A stretch of DNA of 64,000 nucleotides from positions 109,501-173,500 of the forward strand of contig NZ_QHCS01000006.1 of assembly GCF_003545875.1 (NCBI RefSeq), read 5' to 3'. Shown here one piece after another: positions 54,803-63,099 of the stretch (its first letter is position 1; the number at the start of each line of letters is the position of its first letter). A model generated the notes under the pieces. That model saw only the letters and a program-made list of their open reading frames with translations. It was not told the DNA's origin and searched no databases. The stretch is from Leptospira stimsonii. GTDB lineage: Bacteria; Spirochaetota; Leptospiria; Leptospirales; Leptospiraceae. The position numbers and the translations under genes were made by a program.

Positions 54803-55450
54803 ATGAAAAATTCTTCGGAAAAAATTTCCTATCACCATGGGGATCTGAAAAAAGCGCTTTTGGATGCCGCTCTTCGTATTCTGAAGGATGAGGGTTACAA
54901 GGCCTTAAGTCTTCGAAAGGCGGCGACGTATGCGGGTGTAAGCCAATCCGCACCTTATCGCCACTATGAGGATTTGGAATCCTTGTATGCTGACATAGCG
55001 GAGGAAGGTTTTCGGATGCTCGCAGAGCGCCAAAGAAAATTACAGGTTAAGTATCGAAAAAAACCTCTTTTGCTCTTTCGAGAAGCTGGAGTTTGTTACG
55101 TTGAATTCGCTTTGGAGTCTCCGGATCTTTTTCGGATCATGTATGGGAATCAGATCGAGAGCCATTCTAAATATAAATCCTTGGTGAAGACGGAAGACGA
55201 TTCCTTTCGGATCATCGTCGAGATCATTCGCGATTGCCAAAGAAGCGGAGTGATTCAGGCCGAAGACGCGGTCAGTGCGGCGACTTCCGCTTGGACTATG
55301 GTTCACGGAATTGCGGTTCTTTTAGCGGGAAAGCAGGTAATGTTTCGTTCCGTTGATTTGAAGGAGGCGAGAAGAATCACAAAAGAACTGATCCATTATC
55401 TTTATAACGGCATGAAGTCGGATATGAAGCCTTCCAAACGTTCGCTTTGA
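54803..55450 (+). CDS. TetR/AcrR-family transcriptional regulator
   Basis: A 215-residue repressor with helix-turn-helix LKKALLDAALRILKDEGYKA and LRKAATYAGVSQSAPYRHYE. The C-terminal domain (AAGVCYVEFALESPDLFRIM-like, with WTMVHGIAVLLAGKQV) is of the WHG type. No Shine-Dalgarno is seen before the ATG, in line with a leaderless or near-leaderless message. Divergent from the CrtI-like oxidoreductase and separated from it by the palindrome 54741-54765, which it most likely binds. Confidence 0.9.
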   Translation: MKNSSEKISYHHGDLKKALLDAALRILKDEGYKALSLRKAATYAGVSQSAPYRHYEDLESLYADIAEEGFRMLAERQRKLQVKYRKKPLLLFREAGVCYVEFALESPDLFRIMYGNQIESHSKYKSLVKTEDDSFRIIVEIIRDCQRSGVIQAEDAVSAATSAWTMVHGIAVLLAGKQVMFRSVDLKEARRITKELIHYLYNGMKSDMKPSKRSL

Positions 55451-55804
55451 TTTTGCGAAACGAATTCTTCTTAAATGTATGATGGAACAAAGTCGGAGTT
55501 AAAAAACCGATTTTAATCTGGAGTTGTAAATTCGAATTTCGTACGAAGTTTTTTAGGCAATATTCTTAGAGATTGTGTAGTTCAAATCCTTATTCTTCTT
55601 TTATATCTTTCGTCTCCGCTTTTTCTTTTTTTGCCGCCGCTTTCGATCTTTGCATCTCCTTGCGTGAGTTTTGACAAACCTTTTCAAATCATTCTTCTCC
55701 TCCAAAACGATTAAAGACGATCCTTTCAGAACAATCTTTCCAAGAAGAAGTAGAACTCAGCGTTGGTAAAAGAAAAGAATTCCATCTTGGTTTTTAATTT
55801 TTTG
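55451..55804. other. intergenic stretch of about 350 bases
   Basis: No gene is supported. On the minus strand about 55600-55700, a Lys/Ala/Glu-rich frame (reading MQRSKAAAKKEKAETKDIKE) looks like the tail of a coding sequence but has stop codons just upstream and no proper start. Confidence 0.35.
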
Positions 55805-55834
55805 TTGACATGCAGGTAAATGCCTGCATAAAAT
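55805..55834 (+). promoter_or_regulatory. arsR promoter with operator; probably leaderless
   Basis: TTGACA (55805-55810), 18 bases, TAAAAT (55829-55834). Between and overlapping them lies the perfect repeat ATGCAGG-N6-CCTGCAT (55810-55829). The predicted start point falls at or next to the ATG (55841), and no Shine-Dalgarno is present. Confidence 0.7.
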
Positions 55835-55840
55835 TTTGAT

Positions 55841-56185
55841 ATGCCCAAAGAAAAACCAGGGGCTGACAAAGTGTTTAAGGCGTTGGCAGATCCGAATCGT
55901 CGTAAAGTTCTCGATCTTCTTTTTGCGAACAACGGACAAACTCTTTCGGCTCTTTGTGAACATCTTGATATGCAGAGACAATCGGCGTCGCAACACATTG
56001 ACGTTTTAATCGACGCGGTTCTAGTAACGGTGGTATGGAAGGGTCGAGAGAAGCTCCACTTTATCAATCCCGTACCGATTTACGAGGTCTATGAACGATG
56101 GGTAAAAAAATTTGAACAAAAGCGTTTACGACTTTTAAACGATCTGAAAACGCAACTCGAAGGAGAGAACGATGAAGAAACCTAG
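55841..56185 (+). CDS. ArsR-family transcriptional regulator
   Basis: A 114-residue winged-helix repressor. KVFKALADPNRRKVLDLLFA opens the fold and LCEHLDMQRQSASQHIDVLI is the recognition helix. The metal-site motif of metal sensors is absent. Second ArsR-SRPBCC pair in the window; the two ArsR proteins are not close copies. The SRPBCC gene begins 14 bases before its stop. Its own promoter carries a palindrome over the core elements, so self-repression is likely. Confidence 0.9.
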   Translation: MPKEKPGADKVFKALADPNRRKVLDLLFANNGQTLSALCEHLDMQRQSASQHIDVLIDAVLVTVVWKGREKLHFINPVPIYEVYERWVKKFEQKRLRLLNDLKTQLEGENDEET

Positions 56186-56645
56186 TTTTGTTTATGTAAC
56201 TTACATAGAAAGCACACCGGAGAAAGTTTGGCGCGCATTGATCGATACGGAGATAACGCATCAATATTGGGTGGATCCGTTTTCCGATAAACCGGCGCAT
56301 GTAAACGTTTCGGATTGGGAGCCCGGTTCGGAATGGAGACACGAGCGTGTGGACGAAGCTAAGACGATCGATATAAAGGGAAAGGTTGTTGAAAGTACTC
56401 CGCCTCGTCGCCTCGTTCTTTCCTGGGCGAGACCGAGTGAAATGGAAGAAGAATCAAAACACTCTCGTGTGACCTTCGATATCGAACCCTATGGCAAAGG
56501 TTTGGTTCGTTTGATTGTGACCCACGAGGATCTGGATGATCAGATGCATGCAGGAATATCCAAGGGTTGGCCGATGGTTCTTTCAAATCTAAAAACTTTT
56601 CTGGAATCTGGCCGGGCTTTATTACAACAGACAAACACGATATAG
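56172..56645 (+). CDS. SRPBCC/AHSA1 domain protein
   Basis: A 157-residue START-like protein. FVYVTYIESTPEKVWRALID, then EITHQYWVDPFSDKPAHV and the final helix ISKGWPMVLSNLKTFLESGR are typical of the AHSA1 group. It overlaps the ArsR gene by 14 bases, with GAAGGAGAG just upstream of its ATG, so it is expressed together with its regulator. Ligand unknown. The pair is followed by GFA, VOC and DUF2200 genes in the same direction. Confidence 0.88.
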   Translation: MKKPSFVYVTYIESTPEKVWRALIDTEITHQYWVDPFSDKPAHVNVSDWEPGSEWRHERVDEAKTIDIKGKVVESTPPRRLVLSWARPSEMEEESKHSRVTFDIEPYGKGLVRLIVTHEDLDDQMHAGISKGWPMVLSNLKTFLESGRALLQQTNTI

Positions 56646-56700
56646 TCGTATTCGATTTTTGAATTCAGAAATCTCAAAAACTTATTTTTGGAGAACCATT

Positions 56701-57117
56701 ATGGATCAGCCTTATTCCGGCGGTTGTGCTTGCGGCGACATTCGTTACAACATTTCCGATGAACCGATTTTTATGAATGATTGTCAGTGCCGTGATTGTC
56801 AACGTATGAGCGGAACCGGTCATGGATCGTATCTAACGTTTCCGTCTAAGACGAAAGTAAATCTGTTCGGGGAAGCGACTCGCTTTGATATGGTTGGAGA
56901 TAGCGGGAATAGAAAGACCGGAGGATTCTGCCCCAGATGCGGCTCTCCAGTGTATCTAACGTTTGAAGCGATGCCCGAACTATTTACGGTACACGCGGGA
57001 AGTCTCGACGATCCAAGTCGGTTTAAACCGCAGGTTGTGACTTACGCTTCGCGCGGTTATTCTTGGGACCACCTCGATCCGTCATTGCCCAAATTTGAAA
57101 AGATGCCTTTGGCATAA
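56701..57117 (+). CDS. GFA (glutathione-dependent formaldehyde-activating/CENP-V) family protein
   Basis: A 138-residue zinc-binding protein. Start ATG 56701, with TTGGAGAA seven bases upstream; the frame opens earlier at 56659. The zinc ligands are visible: GGCACGDIRYN (two Cys), DCQCRDCQRMSG (three Cys) and GFCPRCGSPVYL (two Cys). Relatives add glutathione to formaldehyde or use small thiols, but many family members have no assigned role. It probably lies in an operon with the preceding ArsR-SRPBCC pair. Confidence 0.88.
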   Translation: MDQPYSGGCACGDIRYNISDEPIFMNDCQCRDCQRMSGTGHGSYLTFPSKTKVNLFGEATRFDMVGDSGNRKTGGFCPRCGSPVYLTFEAMPELFTVHAGSLDDPSRFKPQVVTYASRGYSWDHLDPSLPKFEKMPLA

Positions 57118-57232
57118 AAGATTCTCATCGATCGGATTTATTTTTGATAGAACAAAAAACTCCCTTTCGTAGAGTTTTACTCTCTGCGAATTGGAATTTG
57201 AAAGTTTAACAAGGAAAGGTGGTTGCGAAAAG

Positions 57233-57673
57233 ATGAAACTAAAACGAATGGACAACGTGAGTATCGTTGTCGAAGACCTGGCGGCTACGATCGCCCTTTT
57301 TGCGGAACTTGGTCTTGAGCTGGAAGGACAAACACGAGTCGAGGGATCTTGGGCGGACCATATAGTAGGGCTAAAAGGAATGCAAGTCGATATCGCTATG
57401 ATGCGTACTCCGGACGGTCACAGTCGATTGGAGCTGGCAAAGTTCATTCGACCGGAGGCGATCATACCAGAGCCGAAGGATCCGTCCGCGAACACATTAG
57501 GAATTCGTCGAATCATGTTTGCCGTCGAAGACCTTAACGAAGTTCTGATCCGCCTTCAAAAACACGGCGTCCAACTCGTCGGCAAGGTGGAACAATTTGA
57601 GAATAGTTATCTACTCTGTTACCTTCGATCCCCAGAAGGTTTTCTCATCGCGCTCGCCGAGGAGCTCGCATAA
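57233..57673 (+). CDS. VOC-superfamily (glyoxalase-like) protein
   Basis: A 146-residue vicinal-oxygen-chelate fold protein, with two beta-alpha-beta-beta-beta modules. MDNVSIVVEDLAATIALFAE starts module 1, and GIRRIMFAVEDLNEVLIRLQ starts module 2; the second ends YLRSPEGFLIALAEEL with the usual metal-ligand Glu position. Start ATG 57233 with AAGGTGG upstream; the frame opens at 57191. Possible roles: glyoxalase, dioxygenase or antibiotic-binding protein; substrate not decided. Confidence 0.85.
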   Translation: MKLKRMDNVSIVVEDLAATIALFAELGLELEGQTRVEGSWADHIVGLKGMQVDIAMMRTPDGHSRLELAKFIRPEAIIPEPKDPSANTLGIRRIMFAVEDLNEVLIRLQKHGVQLVGKVEQFENSYLLCYLRSPEGFLIALAEELA

Positions 57674-57746
57674 AACGTGGCTCGTATACGTCAACCGTTC
57701 ACAAAAATGAAACTTTGAATTATAATTCTTACAAAGGATTCAGGCT

Positions 57747-58142
57747 ATGGTGAAAAAGGAAAAACAAGGATCGAAATCCTCACAAGAGAAACCAAAGATA
57801 TTCACGACTTCATTTGCCAGCGTTTATCCTCTTTATATTCAAAAGGCGGAAAGAAAGGGACGAACGAGAGAAGAGGTAGATACGATCATTTGCTGGTTAA
57901 CCGGTTACGTGGGAAAGGAACTTAAAAAACAAATCGAGAAGAAAGTGAGTTTTGAAGAATTTTTTGATCAGGCTCCTCAAATGAATCAGAATGTCACACT
58001 CATCAAGGGGATGATCTGCGGATATCGTGTGGAAGAGATCGAAGACGATCTTATGCGTAAGATTCGTTACCTGGATAAGTTGATTGATGAATTGGCAAAA
58101 GGGAAATCGATGGAAAAGATATTGAGAGGTTCGAATCCGTAA
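57747..58142 (+). CDS. DUF2200 family protein
   Basis: A 131-residue soluble protein. The body FTTSFASVYPLYIQKAERKG, then GRTREEVDTIICWLTGY and FDQAPQMNQNVTLIKGMICG is the DUF2200 signature. The N-terminus is Lys/Ser-rich. A helical C-terminus (RYLDKLIDELAKGKSMEKIL) follows. Function unknown; the family is common next to small detoxification and transfer-prone genes. AAGGATT lies upstream of the ATG. Confidence 0.85.
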   Translation: MVKKEKQGSKSSQEKPKIFTTSFASVYPLYIQKAERKGRTREEVDTIICWLTGYVGKELKKQIEKKVSFEEFFDQAPQMNQNVTLIKGMICGYRVEEIEDDLMRKIRYLDKLIDELAKGKSMEKILRGSNP

Positions 58143-58164
58143 CGGATTTAACGTCCATATAAGA

Positions 58165-58596
58165 ATGAATTCACATATCACAGTTTTGATCGATCGTTTT
58201 ACGAAGGATATCGATTTCCAATTAAGAAAAGCGCTTGAACCACATCGTCTCGATGAAGACAGTCTCCAATCGATTCGCGCACATCATTGGGACTATTGGA
58301 TTTTTCCCTCGGAGAACCTTTTGGATGACGGGGAACTAAAATCAAAATACCTAGAAACGGATCCGGAGATTCTGAACAATTCCAGTTATATCAGAAATCT
58401 TCCTGTTGATTATCATACTTCGGGTATCATTCTTCTCGATGGATCGTGGATCGATCTGCAAGATTTTGGCTGGCGCATGAGGAACGAACCTTCATCAAAG
58501 AATGATCGTGCCTGGAAGAAGTGGATACAACGACTAAAGATCTATTTAAATGAAAACAAAGATCAAATCTGTGTTCAAGTAATCGTTCACGGTTGA
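58165..58596 (+). CDS. hypothetical protein
   Basis: A 143-residue soluble protein, not recognised. The sequence has conserved-looking His/Trp features (LQSIRAHHWDYWIFPSEN; SSYIRNLPVDYHTSGIILLD; GSWIDLQDFGWRMRNEPS) and a helical end (KKWIQRLKIYLNENKDQICV). There is no signal peptide or membrane segment. It follows the DUF2200 gene by 22 bases in the same direction, so they may be co-transcribed. Confidence 0.65.
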   Translation: MNSHITVLIDRFTKDIDFQLRKALEPHRLDEDSLQSIRAHHWDYWIFPSENLLDDGELKSKYLETDPEILNNSSYIRNLPVDYHTSGIILLDGSWIDLQDFGWRMRNEPSSKNDRAWKKWIQRLKIYLNENKDQICVQVIVHG

Positions 58597-58675
58597 AATA
58601 GAATTTCTTTCTCAATACGAAACCATTGCAGATTTTTTTCTCGGTCTTTTTCGAATTTTCACGAAATCACAATCC

Positions 58676-59236
58676 TTATTCGGACCATCCGTTCTTTAGA
58701 ATTTTAAAAAGTGTTTCCAGTGTGACTCGAGGATGCGGAGAATCGCTCGCCCTGTAGAACGCATCGGAAATGAAGTGTGCGATGGACGCGGCTTCCACTT
58801 CGCCTAATTTGTTCTTAGCCTCTTTTCGAAGAACCTTGGCGAGAGAGTTCTCGTACCGCATCATGATTTGTCTTTCGTAGATAGAAAGCTCCGGCGTAGA
58901 TTTGATCAGTTTTCTAAAATCTCGAACAAGTTTTCGATTTGCCGGATTGAACGCGGGATTCTTTAATCCGAACTCAAGAAGAGAATCCAGAATGGAAATT
59001 CCTTTTTTTCGAGAGACGACCGCTTCAATCAGTCGTTCCTCTCTCTCAACGTCCTCGTCAAAAACAAGAGATTCCTTATTTGAAAAATAGTTAAACAAGG
59101 TCGGCACGGAAACGTTGGCTAGTTTTGCGATTTCCGCGGTGGTAACCTCGTGATAGCCACGTTCAATGAAGAGTTTGGTTGCCATATCGGAAATGGCCTT
59201 GCGAGTCTGTTGCTTTTTAAGTTCTCTTAGTCCCAT
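58676..59236 (-). CDS. TetR/AcrR-family transcriptional regulator
   Basis: A 186-residue repressor. Helix-turn-helix: LKKQQTRKAISDMATKLFIE, then TAEIAKLANVSVPTLFNYFS. The C-terminal domain is short and helical, without a recognised ligand motif. Divergent from a flavin monooxygenase gene, and separated from it by the symmetrical promoter-operator at 59270-59305, which it is expected to bind, repressing both directions until an inducer, perhaps an aromatic or quinone substrate, appears. Confidence 0.9.
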   Translation of the reverse strand: MGLRELKKQQTRKAISDMATKLFIERGYHEVTTAEIAKLANVSVPTLFNYFSNKESLVFDEDVEREERLIEAVVSRKKGISILDSLLEFGLKNPAFNPANRKLVRDFRKLIKSTPELSIYERQIMMRYENSLAKVLRKEAKNKLGEVEAASIAHFISDAFYRASDSPHPRVTLETLFKILKNGWSE

Positions 59237-59269
59237 AAAAAATCCTTTTTTACCGATACTGATTTTAAA

Positions 59270-59305
59270 TTTTATATTGACTTAAATAATTTAGTCAATA
59301 TAAAA
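59270..59305. promoter_or_regulatory. symmetrical divergent promoters inside one palindrome
   Basis: Perfect inverted repeat TTTTATATTGACT-N10-AGTCAATATAAAA. Each arm holds the -35 of one promoter and the -10 of the other: TTGACT (59277-59282), 16 bases, TATAAA (59299-59304) on the plus strand, and the mirror image on the minus strand. One repressor dimer would block both genes. Confidence 0.85.
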
Positions 59306-59347
59306 ATAAGGAGAATTTTGTATCCCGACCAAAAAAAGGAGTTCACA

Positions 59348-60505
59348 ATGCAAAAAAAGGAACATACTCCGATTGCAATCATCGGCGCGGGCCTTGGCGG
59401 TCTTACACTCGCCCGAGTCCTTCACGTTCACGGTATCAAGTCGACGATCTTCGAAGCGGAGATTGGAGCTGACGCTCGTAAACAAGGTGGAATGCTCGAT
59501 ATTCACGAAAACAACGGACAGATCGCTTTGAGGGAAGCGGGACTCTTTGAACAATTCCTCGAGATCATTCATAGGGGAGCACAGGCGACACGGATATTCG
59601 ACAAAGACGCTTTTCTTTTGCTGGAAGAACACGACGACGAAAAGGGAAGTCGTCCCGAAGTCTTGAGAGGAGAACTTCGTCGGATTCTTATCAATTCGAT
59701 TCCTCCTGATACGATTTTCTGGGGACACAAGTTGAATTCTGCGTCTTCGCTCGGAGATGGAAGACACGAGATAACGTTTACAAACGGTTTGTCAGTGACA
59801 ACGGATCTACTGGTAGGAGCGGATGGTGCTTGGTCCAAAGTCCGCCCGCTTCTTTCGGATGCGGTGCCGGAGTATATCGGTACGACTTTTATCGAGATCT
59901 TCCTCGAAAATTGTGATACTCGACATAGAGCGAGTGCGGACGTTGTCGGCAAGGGAGCGATGTTCGCACTTGCTCCGGGAAAAGGAATCGTCGCACACCG
60001 GGAACCCGATGCGGTATTGCATACTTACGTGCAATTGAATCGACCAAAAGAATGGTTTGAATCCATCGATTCCTCTACACCGAAGGATACGTTAGTTGCC
60101 ATTGCTCAAGAATTCCAGGGCTGGGCTCCGGAACTAAGATCGCTCATCCTTAACGGAGATACAAATCCGGTATTTAGGCAGATTCATACGCTTCCTTCCA
60201 ACCATCGTTGGGACCGAATACCAGGAGTGACATTGCTCGGTGACGCCGCACATTTAATGGCGCCTTCCGGAGAAGGAGCGAATCTAGCGATGTTAGACGG
60301 AGCGGAACTCGCCAAAGCGATCGTATCCAATCGCGGAGACCTGGAAGCGGCTCTCATCTCCTATGAAAGAGAACTTTTCGCTCGTAGCTTTTCGGAAGCG
60401 GAAGAATCGAAAGTCATTCTCGATCTTTGTCTCGGTCCGTACGCTCCACAGAGTTTGGTAGAATTTTTTAACGGGATAAGATCCGTTAGTAATCCAATAT
60501 ATTAG
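59348..60505 (+). CDS. FAD-dependent monooxygenase, TetX-like
   Basis: A 385-residue class A flavoprotein hydroxylase. The start is ATG 59348, with GGAG six bases upstream; the frame opens ten codons earlier. FAD motif IAIIGAGLGGLTLARVLHVH, GGMLDIHENNGQIAL, LRGELRRILINSIP, LVGADGAWSKVRP (DG motif) and TLLGDAAHLMAPSGEGANLA (GD motif). The GGxLDIH and RxxLRxIL pieces recall TetX more than PheA/TfdB. Tetracycline activity is not implied; aromatic or polyketide substrates are likelier. First gene of an operon with the next hydroxylase. Confidence 0.9.
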   Translation: MQKKEHTPIAIIGAGLGGLTLARVLHVHGIKSTIFEAEIGADARKQGGMLDIHENNGQIALREAGLFEQFLEIIHRGAQATRIFDKDAFLLLEEHDDEKGSRPEVLRGELRRILINSIPPDTIFWGHKLNSASSLGDGRHEITFTNGLSVTTDLLVGADGAWSKVRPLLSDAVPEYIGTTFIEIFLENCDTRHRASADVVGKGAMFALAPGKGIVAHREPDAVLHTYVQLNRPKEWFESIDSSTPKDTLVAIAQEFQGWAPELRSLILNGDTNPVFRQIHTLPSNHRWDRIPGVTLLGDAAHLMAPSGEGANLAMLDGAELAKAIVSNRGDLEAALISYERELFARSFSEAEESKVILDLCLGPYAPQSLVEFFNGIRSVSNPIY

Positions 60506-60514
60506 GAAATAAGA

Positions 60515-62056
60515 ATGAATCATAACAAAAAAAGACAGAATTACGACGTCGTCATATCGGGAGCGGGACCGGTAGGTCTCTTCCTCGCCTGCGAATTGGC
60601 GCTTGCTAAGTGTTCTGTTCTCTTATTAGAAAAGGAGGAGAATACGAATTCTTCCTTAAAACGAATTCCATTCGGAATCAGAGGGCTTTCGACGCCTACG
60701 ATCGAAGCACTTTTCCGTCGCGGTTTATTAGAAAAGCTTGAAGTACACAAACGTTTGAAAAATCCACACTCGAATGGAGGAGAAGGCGCACGTCGTCAGG
60801 TCGGGCACTTTGCGGGAATTCCATTTTATGAAGGTGATATAGACACTTCGAAGTGGAAGTATCGTCTTTCGAGCTCGACCGCAACGAGTTTGATTTCAGA
60901 AATGCAGGAACTGGAAAACATTTTTTCCAATCGCGCGGAGGACTTGGGAGTAACGATCAAACGAGGATTCCCAATCACGGACTTTCATCAAACGGATGAC
61001 GAGGTCATTGTTCAATCAGGAGATCGGTCTTTTCAAACAGAATGGCTCGTAGGTTGTGACGGGGCGCGAAGCATAGTTCGTAAGTTAGGCGGCTTTGAAT
61101 TTGCTGGTACGGAGCCGGAATTCACCGGCTACAGCGCGAAGGTGACGATTGCAAATCCGGAGAAGCTCAAGCCGGGAAGAAACGTGACGGAGAGAGGTAT
61201 GTATTTGCAATCTCAACCGGGTTATCTCGTGATACAAGATTTTGACGGAGGGGCCTTTCATGATTCGGGAAGAAAAATCTCTTCGGAACATTTACAAGAA
61301 GTGCTCCGCCGCGTTTCAAACACCGACGTTACGATTCATTCCTTAGAAACCGTCACCACTTGGACCGATCGAGCAAGACAGGCGACGTCTTATCGCAAAG
61401 GACGTATTTTTTTAGCGGGGGATGCGGCCCACATTCATTCTCCATTGGGAGGGCAAGGGCTCAACCTCGGATTGGGGGATGCCATGAATCTTGGTTGGAA
61501 ACTCGCGGCGACCATTCAAGGAAAAGCGCCTCAGGGTTTGTTGGAGACGTATCAAACGGAGCGATATTCAATCGGAGCGCAAATCCTGGATTGGTCACGG
61601 GCACAAGTATCCATTATGAAACCGAATCCGGAGGCGCGTGCAATGAACTCTATTCTTCGCGACCTTATGGGAACTCGGGACGGCGCCACTTATTTTGCCG
61701 GCAGGGTTTGGGGTCTTTTTACTCATTATGACTTTGAAAACGTCGATCCTTTCGTTGGTCGTAGCGTTCCTAATTTTGAGTTCGAAGATGGCCATACTAT
61801 CGGTGAATCCATGTTAGACGGAAAAGGTATCCTGCTGGACTTTCGCATGGACGCTTCCCTCAAAACGTTTGCGACCGGATACGAAGATCAAATAAAATAT
61901 GTTTGTGGTCGCGCCAAAGAAGAATTCGGTCTGAGTTCTATTTTGATTCGACCGGATGGAATCGTAGCTTGGACTTCAGACAAAGGAGCGGATTGCGCCG
62001 AACTCCAACCCGTCGCGGATCGCTGGTTCCTCCGTCATTCTAAAATCAAAGGTTAA
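60515..62056 (+). CDS. FAD-binding aromatic hydroxylase (PheA/TfdB type)
   Basis: A 513-residue flavin monooxygenase that hydroxylates phenolic or polyketide-type aromatic rings using NAD(P)H and oxygen. Motifs: VVISGAGPVGLFLACELALA for FAD, LVGCDGARSIVRK (DG), and IFLAGDAAHIHSPLGGQGLN followed by LGLGDAMNLGWKL (GD). A C-terminal thioredoxin-like segment of about 120 residues follows, as in the family. The ATG comes 9 bases after the preceding gene. Together they form a two-hydroxylase unit under the divergent TetR. Confidence 0.92.
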   Translation: MNHNKKRQNYDVVISGAGPVGLFLACELALAKCSVLLLEKEENTNSSLKRIPFGIRGLSTPTIEALFRRGLLEKLEVHKRLKNPHSNGGEGARRQVGHFAGIPFYEGDIDTSKWKYRLSSSTATSLISEMQELENIFSNRAEDLGVTIKRGFPITDFHQTDDEVIVQSGDRSFQTEWLVGCDGARSIVRKLGGFEFAGTEPEFTGYSAKVTIANPEKLKPGRNVTERGMYLQSQPGYLVIQDFDGGAFHDSGRKISSEHLQEVLRRVSNTDVTIHSLETVTTWTDRARQATSYRKGRIFLAGDAAHIHSPLGGQGLNLGLGDAMNLGWKLAATIQGKAPQGLLETYQTERYSIGAQILDWSRAQVSIMKPNPEARAMNSILRDLMGTRDGATYFAGRVWGLFTHYDFENVDPFVGRSVPNFEFEDGHTIGESMLDGKGILLDFRMDASLKTFATGYEDQIKYVCGRAKEEFGLSSILIRPDGIVAWTSDKGADCAELQPVADRWFLRHSKIKG

Positions 62057-62718
62057 AGTAGGAACGGGATCGGATCTATGAGTTTTAAGATCCATATTAG
62101 GAGAGAATCGAGTTTGGTATTTAGGTAATAGAAGAAATAGATTGTATGTCTTCAGAAAAAATGAATACACGATTTGCGGAGATGTTTTGACCGAAGTTCG
62201 AACTTCGTCTTACTATTTTTCGACGGTTGTAACGCTTACAAAATGATAACCTTCTTCGGGCTGGGGAAATACCAGCTCCATCCCTTATCGGTTCGAATTT
62301 TTTTTACTCATGAAAAACAAGTTTCGGTTCGAAAAACGTATCTCAAGTATTCGTAAACGAGTTACGCATAGGATTGATTGCAAGGATGTTTTGTGGAAAT
62401 CGCTACATTCCCTTCCGAACGAAGCGAGTTCGCATTATTCCAATAAGAACGGCTATTCTCGCTCAAGGGCGGTTGGAATTGGCATCGGAAGGTTATGAAG
62501 AACTTCCACAAATTTAGTCTGCGAGGACGCGATAAATTTTGACAATGGTCTGAGCGTTTGTGTCTAATACGAGGCGATTTCGTATTCAGCCAAGGACTCT
62601 TGGTGTGAATTGGTGCTTTTGATTGAAGATGAATTTGAGAAAAGGTTCTGATTCAATCGAATGAAAAGATTCTAAAACGATATCTCCAGAATTAAAAAAC
62701 AAAACTTGAGGATAACTA
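62057..62718. other. intergenic stretch of about 660 bases
   Basis: No intact gene is supported. Around 62388-62510, one frame reads with protein-like composition (RIIPIRTAILAQGRLELASE, ending EELPQI) but without a good start. It may be a gene fragment. The end carries GAGGA before the GTG of the next gene. Confidence 0.4.
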
Positions 62719-63060
62719 GTGTTTAACATTACGTCGATTTACCAAAAGAAGGAAAATTATCGTTTTGATTTTTCTTATTATTTAAACGTTCACATGCCAA
62801 GATCGATTTCTCTTCTTTCTAAAGGAAAGGGGTATCGTGGAGTATCGGTCGAAAGGGGAATCGATCTTCCGAATGGTCAATTGGATTCTACTTTTATCGC
62901 CGTTTGTAATTATTACTTCGACAGCGCCGAAGATTTTTTGAACGCATTCTTACCGCACGCGCAGGAGTTACAGGACGATATAAAAAATTATACCGATATC
63001 GTTCCGATAAATCAGGTGAATGTCGTTGAGATCCCGTTTGCCTCCGAAGGGGAACGGTAA
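62719..63060 (+). CDS. EthD-family protein
   Basis: A 113-residue dimeric alpha+beta-barrel protein. The EthD pattern is NITSIYQKKENYRFDFSYYL followed by NVHMPRSISLLSKGKGYRGV, where the usual Y-x-x-x-H-x-P spacing is kept (YLNVHMP). A middle part IAVCNYYFDSAEDFLNAFLP follows. Start GTG 62719 with GAGGA six bases upstream. EthD-like proteins assist degradation of ethers and serve as small ring-modifying enzymes near hydroxylases. Here it follows two monooxygenases. Confidence 0.83.
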   Translation: MFNITSIYQKKENYRFDFSYYLNVHMPRSISLLSKGKGYRGVSVERGIDLPNGQLDSTFIAVCNYYFDSAEDFLNAFLPHAQELQDDIKNYTDIVPINQVNVVEIPFASEGER

Positions 63061-63099
63061 ATTTCCGATTCGCCTTTAAAAAACGAAATCAAAGATCGT

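Noticed and set aside
55600..55700. Lys/Ala-rich minus-strand frame (MQRSKAAAKKEKAETKDIKE)
   Set aside because: AAGGAG touches the ATG with no spacing, the frame is only about 20 codons, and stops lie just upstream. At best a remnant.
59348..60505. Reading the TetX-like gene as a tetracycline-resistance determinant
   Set aside because: Only family motifs are shared; class A hydroxylases with this pattern act on many substrates and the context is an aromatic-hydroxylase operon.
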